In this document: positions 59,591 through 64,000 of the stretch, piece after piece
Numbering within the stretch: position 1 is the first letter of the stretch
Layout of the letters: each line of letters starts with the position of its first letter
Assembly: GCA_045532295.1 (NCBI GenBank)
Contig: JAZSFP010000007.1
Coordinates: 124,001-188,000, forward strand
DNA from: UBA10677 sp045532295
GTDB taxonomy: Bacteria; Bacillota; Clostridia; Christensenellales; Pumilibacteraceae
DNA length: 64,000 nucleotides
Reading direction: 5' to 3'
The notes under the pieces: generated by a model
The model's input: only the letters and a program-made list of their open reading frames with translations
Told to the model about the DNA's origin: nothing
The model's database searches: none
Translations under genes and position numbers: made by a program

Positions 59591-60181
59591 ATGAGGTGTC
59601 ATATCGTTTTATGTTCCGCTGATTTTAAGCGATTCGTTAGAAATAATTTATTCAAATTGATAGTTTGTGGCGTTATAATTTTGGTCGTCTTGCTCGTTGG
59701 TATTTACAATGCAATCAATTTCGTTGATTTTGTCAAATATTACGAGGAAAAGGGCGGAGCAATTATATCGTATTTACGCAACGAAAGTAGCGCGTTAGGT
59801 GTGTTTTTTGTTTTTTTGATTGAAAACGCGCTTTTTTCTGCGGTAGTTTTGTTGTGTTCATATAGCGATTTTACTGCGTTTATAGGCTTTGTTGTGTTGC
59901 CAGTTAAAGTCTATAAAACTATATTTACTGATATAATTATTTTAAGATACTGCGGAATATTTGCGTTAATTTATTTTATTCTACATTTAATAGTAACGCT
60001 TTTGCAGGTTTTTGCGCTATTTTGTATGTGTGCGATAAATTTTAACGGTTCGCTTAGATATAAATTTTGTTTTTCGGAAATAGTGGAATCGCTAAAAAGT
60101 TTTATCATTCCTCTCGTGGTTTTGGCTTTACTTTGCGTAGTTGAGTGTTTATTTATGGTTATAGGCGGATTATTTATTTAG
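59591..60181 (+). CDS. SpoIIM-like sporulation membrane protein
   Basis: A 196-residue integral membrane protein with about five hydrophobic segments (22-44, 66-90, 92-112, 120-150, 168-196). The layout, size and position before dacF recall SpoIIM of the engulfment complex, but no motif confirms it. No ribosome site precedes the ATG; the AGGTG after it is in the coding part. The promoter, with the -10 five bases before the ATG, suggests a leaderless message from a mother-cell promoter. Other polytopic families cannot be excluded. Confidence 0.5.
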   Translation: MRCHIVLCSADFKRFVRNNLFKLIVCGVIILVVLLVGIYNAINFVDFVKYYEEKGGAIISYLRNESSALGVFFVFLIENALFSAVVLLCSYSDFTAFIGFVVLPVKVYKTIFTDIIILRYCGIFALIYFILHLIVTLLQVFALFCMCAINFNGSLRYKFCFSEIVESLKSFIIPLVVLALLCVVECLFMVIGGLFI

Positions 60182-60182
60182 C

Positions 60183-60211
60183 GAATAAATTTAATAGCAA
60201 TTACAAAGATT
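60183..60211 (+). promoter_or_regulatory. Possible sporulation promoter of dacF
   Basis: The 13-base element GAATAAATTTAAT (60183-60195) is identical to that at spoIVA (55695-55707); CAAAGATT (60204-60211) follows 16 bases after GAATA. Low confidence because the predicted start overlaps the ribosome site. Confidence 0.3.
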
Positions 60212-60229
60212 AATCGTAAGGAGATTTTT

Positions 60230-61381
60230 ATGAAAAAAATTGTATTTACGATTATGATTGCACTTACGCTAACATTAAGTCTTTTTGCTGGAATTAGTAC
60301 CGTAAGCGCGCAAGAAGAGTTAAGTGTTTCTGCGAAAGCGTCCATTCTTTGTGATGCAGATACGGGTAGCGTAATATGCTCGCAAAACGCTGACGAGCGT
60401 ATGCAAATAGCCAGTATGGTCAAAATTATGACGCTTAACGTCATTTTTGACGAAATCGAAAAAGGAAACTTAACTTACGAAACGGAAGTTGTAGCAAGTG
60501 AGAGAGCAACCTCTATGGGTGGTTCGCAAGCGTTTTTAGATACAAATTGTTCGTATAAGGCGGGGGAACTTATTAAGAGTATAATAGTAGCAAGCGCAAA
60601 CGATTCTTGCGTTGCTATGGCAGAGCATATTAGTGGAAGTGTAGAAACTTTCGTTGAACTTATGAACGCTAAGGCGAAAGAATGGGAAATGGAAAATACA
60701 AATTTCGTTAACTGTACGGGATTGCCTGCTACGAATCAATACTGCACTGCTAGCGACGTTGTAAAAATGAGTAGAAAACTTTTTAACCATAAAGGATTTT
60801 ATGATTTTTCTAAAATTTGGACTTTTGAGTTTGCGCATCCTAGCGGTAGAACTACGACCTTAACTAATACGAATAAATTAGTTCGTTTTTACGAGGGGTG
60901 CGACGGAGGAAAAACGGGATTTACTAACGAGGCAAAATCTTGTTTATCCGCTACTGCAAAAAGAGGCGATACGAGACTTATTTGCGTAGTAATGGGCGCG
61001 AACGATGGAAAGACGAGAAACGCTCAAGTAACTAAACTTCTTAATTATGGCTTTGCAAATTATGAAAGTAAAAAATTCGTAACGGCAGACAATGAACTTG
61101 AAGAAAATATAAAGGTGGAAAACGGAAAGAAAAGTGAGATAAAAGCAAAGGTTAAAGAGGATATTGTACTTTTTGGGAAAAAGGGAGAATTTAAAAATTA
61201 TAGAGTAGAGAAGAACTATAAAACTTTATCTGCGCCCGTTAAAAAAGGAGATACGGTTGGTGAAATTTGCGTACTGAACGAAAAAAATGAAGTAATTGCA
61301 AAGACTAACCTCGTTTCAGTAAATTCAGTCGAAGAAAAGGGATATTTAGACTTTGTAGATGATATTATTGCTAAATGGTAG
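60230..61381 (+). CDS. dacF: D-alanyl-D-alanine carboxypeptidase DacF
   Basis: A 383-residue penicillin-binding protein of the S11 family. A signal peptide (about 1-27, cleaved after VSA) is followed by the active-site SMVK (Ser62, Lys65), SAN (122-124) and KTG near 225. A C-terminal domain (about 285-383) ends in a short helix (FVDDIIAKW). It trims the pentapeptide of peptidoglycan. Position after spoIVB and the SpoIIM-like gene favours a sporulation role as DacF; a vegetative DacA role remains possible. The ribosome site is AAGGAG. Confidence 0.9.
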   Translation: MKKIVFTIMIALTLTLSLFAGISTVSAQEELSVSAKASILCDADTGSVICSQNADERMQIASMVKIMTLNVIFDEIEKGNLTYETEVVASERATSMGGSQAFLDTNCSYKAGELIKSIIVASANDSCVAMAEHISGSVETFVELMNAKAKEWEMENTNFVNCTGLPATNQYCTASDVVKMSRKLFNHKGFYDFSKIWTFEFAHPSGRTTTLTNTNKLVRFYEGCDGGKTGFTNEAKSCLSATAKRGDTRLICVVMGANDGKTRNAQVTKLLNYGFANYESKKFVTADNELEENIKVENGKKSEIKAKVKEDIVLFGKKGEFKNYRVEKNYKTLSAPVKKGDTVGEICVLNEKNEVIAKTNLVSVNSVEEKGYLDFVDDIIAKW

Positions 61382-61444
61382 GGTGCGTATAGCGGTATTT
61401 TGATTAAAACTGAAGTACTATGTGTGACATAATTGCATTTATGA

Positions 61445-61475
61445 GGGCAAAAGTTGTGTAAACTTTGCCCTTTTA
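61445..61475 (+). terminator. Terminator after dacF
   Basis: GGGCAAAAGTT and AACTTTGCCC arms (one bulged base) and TTTT. Confidence 0.8.
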
Positions 61476-61490
61476 CCTTTAAATATTTGA

Positions 61491-61519
61491 TTGACTATCT
61501 TTAAATTTTATGTTATATT
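61491..61519 (+). promoter_or_regulatory. Promoter of lysA
   Basis: TTGACT (61491-61496) and TATATT (61514-61519) 17 bases apart. No lysine riboswitch is seen in the short leader. Confidence 0.75.
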
Positions 61520-61551
61520 TATAAATGTACGCAATTTTAAGGAGAAAACTT

Positions 61552-62871
61552 ATGAAAGAGAGAGAAACGCTAAAAGTTAATGAAAAAGGTCGTCTTTCGA
61601 TTGGTGGTTGTGATGCGGTAGAACTTGCTACTAAGTACGGCACTCCTCTCTACGTTATGGACGAGGCGAATATCCGTTCCGTGATGAACTCTTATAACAA
61701 AATTTTAAGTGAGAAGTACGGTAACGGTATCGTTTGCTATGCGTCAAAAGCATTTTCCACAAAGGCAATTTATTCTATTTGTAAGAGCGAAAATCTTGGC
61801 GCGGACGTAGTGTCTATGGGAGAACTTGCTACCGCTATTGCAGGCGGTATGGACGCTGATAATATTTATTTTCACGGAAACAATAAAACGCCTTTTGAAC
61901 TTGAGTACGCAATATCCGTTGGCGTTCACGCGATAGTCGTTGATAGTTATTACGAAATGGATATCATTAATGCTATTGCAAAAGAGCAAGGAAAAGTGGT
62001 TAAAACATTAGTTCGAGTTAATCCTGGAATTGACGCGCATACTCACCGTTTTATCCAAACAACGAGAGTAGATAGTAAGTTCGGTTTTTCTATTGCGGAC
62101 GGTTCGGCGCTTGAGGCAATTAAAAGACTTGACGCGCTTGAAAATATTGAGTTCGTTGGAGTTCATTGCCATATAGGTTCGCAAATTTTTGAACTTAAGC
62201 CTTTTGAACTTGCCGTAGAGAAAATGACTGATTTTATCGCGCATCTTAACGATAACGGTATAGAAGTAAAAGAACTCAATCTCGGTGGTGGGTACGGCGT
62301 TCACTACACGGACGAGGACAAGCCCCTAAAACCTGAAGTTTATGTTGAAAGCATCGTAAACAAACTTTTAGAGTGCGTAAGTGAAAAGAATATTATTAAA
62401 CCCCGTCTTATTCTTGAACCGGGCCGTTCAATCGTTGCCGAGGCTGGTATTACTCTTTACACGGTAGGCTCGGTAAAAGAAATCAAGGATATTAAAAAGT
62501 ACGTTAGCGTAGATGGTGGTATGTTTGATAATCCTCGATATGCGCTTTATGAGGCAAAATACGAGGCATCGCTTGTAAATAGAATGCTCGAAGAGGCTAC
62601 GGAAACAGTCACCGTTGCGGGGAAATGTTGTGAAAGTGGCGACGTTCTTGTGGTTGATGCTCTTCTTCCGCCCGCTTGCCCTGGTGATATCTTAGCGGTA
62701 TTTACTACTGGTGCGTATAATTATTCAATGGCAAGCAACTATAATCGTAACGTAGTTCCTCCCGTGGTGCTCGTTAAGGACGGTAAATCTGATTATATCG
62801 TTCGTCCCCAAACGGTGGAAGACGTTATGGCTCGTGATACTTATCCCTCTTGGGAAATAAACAAAAAATAA
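61552..62871 (+). CDS. lysA: Diaminopimelate decarboxylase LysA
   Basis: A 439-residue fold-III PLP enzyme that turns meso-diaminopimelate into lysine. Lys66 (YASKAFST) is the PLP lysine; other motifs are HGNNK near 115-119, HCHIGSQIFE near 201-210, LNLGGGYGVHY near 243-253, LEPGRSIVAEAG near 290-301 and the CESGD near 361-365. I start it at the ATG at 61552 after AAGGAG; an in-frame ATG nine codons upstream lacks a site. It consumes the DAP also used by MurE. Confidence 0.95.
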   Translation: MKERETLKVNEKGRLSIGGCDAVELATKYGTPLYVMDEANIRSVMNSYNKILSEKYGNGIVCYASKAFSTKAIYSICKSENLGADVVSMGELATAIAGGMDADNIYFHGNNKTPFELEYAISVGVHAIVVDSYYEMDIINAIAKEQGKVVKTLVRVNPGIDAHTHRFIQTTRVDSKFGFSIADGSALEAIKRLDALENIEFVGVHCHIGSQIFELKPFELAVEKMTDFIAHLNDNGIEVKELNLGGGYGVHYTDEDKPLKPEVYVESIVNKLLECVSEKNIIKPRLILEPGRSIVAEAGITLYTVGSVKEIKDIKKYVSVDGGMFDNPRYALYEAKYEASLVNRMLEEATETVTVAGKCCESGDVLVVDALLPPACPGDILAVFTTGAYNYSMASNYNRNVVPPVVLVKDGKSDYIVRPQTVEDVMARDTYPSWEINKK

Positions 62872-62881
62872 CGGAGAAAAT

Positions 62882-63574
62882 ATGTTCGGATACAGTTCGA
62901 TATTTGAATTTTTAGTGGCGGCGCTCGCTATACTCCTTGCGATAGTGCTTCACGAACTTGCGCACGGTTACGTCGCGCTTTGGAACGGAGACGCTACCGC
63001 CAAGGTGAACGGAAGGCTTACGCTTAATCCCGTTGCTCACTTTGACCCTCTTGGAATAGTGATGCTACTCATTGCGCGTATCGGTTTTGCTCGCCCTATA
63101 CCTATCAATCCAAACAACTTCTATCATCGTAAGCGCGGATTGTTCTTGGTTGCTATTTCTGGAGTAGCACTCAATATAATTATGGCGTTTTTAGCAGTAC
63201 CTTTAATGCTACTTTGTCAACTTGCTTGGGTGAATTTAGCGAGTGATATGTTCTTTTCTACCTTGTTTTATTACGCGCATTTATTCTTTTCTTGGTCGAT
63301 TGTAATCAATATCAATCTTGCGCTTTTTAATCTTATACCCGTTCACCCACTTGACGGCTATAACATAATCGAAAGTTTTATGCGCGCGTCCAACGGATTT
63401 ATTCGTTTTATGAGAGCATACGGTCAGTATATTTTGATTGCGCTTATCGGCATAGGACTTATTGTTGACACGATGGGAATGCCGTATTATTTTGATATTT
63501 TAGGGTTATACATAAACACGGTTAGAAACATCATTATTGATGGATTTTTGGCGTTTTGGGGGCTTATATTTTAA
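62882..63574 (+). CDS. Site-2 protease family (M50) membrane metalloprotease
   Basis: A 230-residue integral membrane zinc protease. The HELAHGY motif (24-30) supplies two His and the catalytic Glu, and HPLDGYNI near 161-168 supplies the third ligand, as in SpoIVFB and related S2P proteases. The AFPRP loop is IPINPNNFYH near 76-85. It is the small minimal type that in Bacillota is often next to scpA (ypuF) and not the pro-sigma-K protease itself. It has a GGAG site and its stop overlaps the scpA ATG (TAATG). Confidence 0.92.
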   Translation: MFGYSSIFEFLVAALAILLAIVLHELAHGYVALWNGDATAKVNGRLTLNPVAHFDPLGIVMLLIARIGFARPIPINPNNFYHRKRGLFLVAISGVALNIIMAFLAVPLMLLCQLAWVNLASDMFFSTLFYYAHLFFSWSIVININLALFNLIPVHPLDGYNIIESFMRASNGFIRFMRAYGQYILIALIGIGLIVDTMGMPYYFDILGLYINTVRNIIIDGFLAFWGLIF

Positions 63575-64000
63575 TGGAAGATAACGTAAGAAATGAAGAA
63601 ATACAGCGATATATAGCCTCACTTGAAGATAAAGACGTTTACAATCCCGATAGTTACGAGGTGCATTTGGAGAACTTTGATGGTCCTCTTGACCTTTTAT
63701 GGTTCTTAATTCGTCGTTCAAAAATTGATATAAACGAGATTTTCGTATCTGAAATTACGGAGCAGTATCTTGCAAGTATGTCGCAAATTGAAACGCTCGA
63801 CCTTGAGCGTGCGTCGGAGTTCGTTGAAGTTGCCGCGTGCCTTATAGAGATTAAATCTAAAGCGCTCCTTCCTCGTCCGCCCGTTGTGGAAGACCCTGAA
63901 GACGATCCGGAAAGAACGCTTATTAGAAGACTTGAAGAGTATCGTCTTTTTAAAGAGGCGAGTACTAAAATTAAGGAAATCGAGACTACTGGTTTCCATT
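63574..64000 (+). CDS. scpA: Segregation and condensation protein ScpA (partial, 3' end outside window)
   Basis: The first 142 codons are present. After a short N-terminal extension (about residues 1-29) the conserved start VHLENFDGPLDLLW (30-43) appears, then the IDINEIFVSEITEQYL (51-66) and AACLIEIKSKALLPR near 88-102, all typical of the kleisin ScpA. It joins the SMC heads with ScpB in chromosome condensation. The ATG overlaps the M50 protease stop, so the two are translationally coupled. scpB would be expected beyond the window. Confidence 0.94.
   Translation, partial: MEDNVRNEEIQRYIASLEDKDVYNPDSYEVHLENFDGPLDLLWFLIRRSKIDINEIFVSEITEQYLASMSQIETLDLERASEFVEVAACLIEIKSKALLPRPPVVEDPEDDPERTLIRRLEEYRLFKEASTKIKEIETTGFH

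Noticed and set aside
61382..61551. Lysine riboswitch before lysA
   Set aside because: The leader contains only the dacF terminator and a promoter; it is too short and lacks the lysine-aptamer motifs.
1..64000. CRISPR array, prophage, IS element or defence system
   Set aside because: No spaced direct repeats, integrases, transposases or restriction-type genes were seen on either strand.

Overview
The window reads as a chromosomal stretch of a low-GC, anaerobic, endospore-forming member of the Bacillota (Clostridia-like). The evidence is a trimeric [FeFe]-hydrogenase operon, a near-complete set of sporulation genes (spoIIGA, sigE, sigG, spoIVA, spoIVB, dacF), a DAP-type peptidoglycan pathway (murE with a DNPR motif, lysA) and Gram-positive gene blocks (ylmE-sepF, spoIIGA-sigE, clpP-clpX-lon-engB). 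No tRNA, rRNA, IS element, prophage or CRISPR array was seen. Both edges cut genes: a DUF6062-like gene on the left and scpA on the right.

Layout. 1-1335: a partial DUF6062-like gene and a divergent membrane-anchored unknown. 1462-9467: a ten-gene hydrogenase operon holding hydC, hydB, hydA, a second sensory-type hydrogenase-like protein, two GHKL ATPases, two DRTGG-like proteins, a PHP phosphoesterase and a 2Fe-2S thioredoxin-like protein. 9607-12319: yggS/ylmE, sepF, lspA, rluD. 12436-15445: a small membrane protein, an AraC regulator and a convergent NFACT/RqcH gene. 15576-21979: protein quality control (tig, clpP, clpX, lon) and engB. 22043-24301: a Cys-rich protein, a metallophosphoesterase and a TIM-barrel protein. 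24339-33350: the first half of the dcw cluster (mraZ to ftsW), led by five helically phased AAGTGGTCAA boxes. 33270-36604: an inverted insert of thiT (TPP riboswitch) and serA-serC. 36918-43593: two very large coiled-coil or acidic unknowns, a PHP protein, a metallo-beta-lactamase-fold protein and an MntP/YtaF-like protein. 43642-49897: murA, ftsQ, ftsA, ftsZ, spoIIGA, sigE. 49933-50706: sigG, inverted and convergent with sigE. 50812-57226: ylmC, nrdR, a degenerate cyclophilin, a membrane protein, der, plsY, spoIVA. 57357-64000: metallophosphoesterase, spoIVB, a SpoIIM-like protein, dacF, lysA, an M50 protease, scpA.

How the genes fit together. The hydrogenase disposes of electrons during fermentation, and its co-transcribed accessory genes look like a redox-sensing module. 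The dcw genes, sepF, murA and ftsQAZ build the septum and wall. spoIIGA-sigE and sigG run the mother-cell and forespore programmes, whose targets (spoIVA, spoIVB, dacF, ylmC) lie in the same window.

The least ordinary signals are regulatory. At least five genes (22741, 50812, 53662, 58528, 59591) lack a Shine-Dalgarno sequence and have their ATG 5 to 7 bases after a recognisable -10 element, which predicts leaderless mRNAs. Three others (22043, 52834, 55751) have their Shine-Dalgarno sequence inside the right arm of a terminator-like hairpin whose T-run runs up to the start codon. At spoIVA a sporulation-type promoter seems nested in that hairpin, so its own transcript would lack the sequestering arm.
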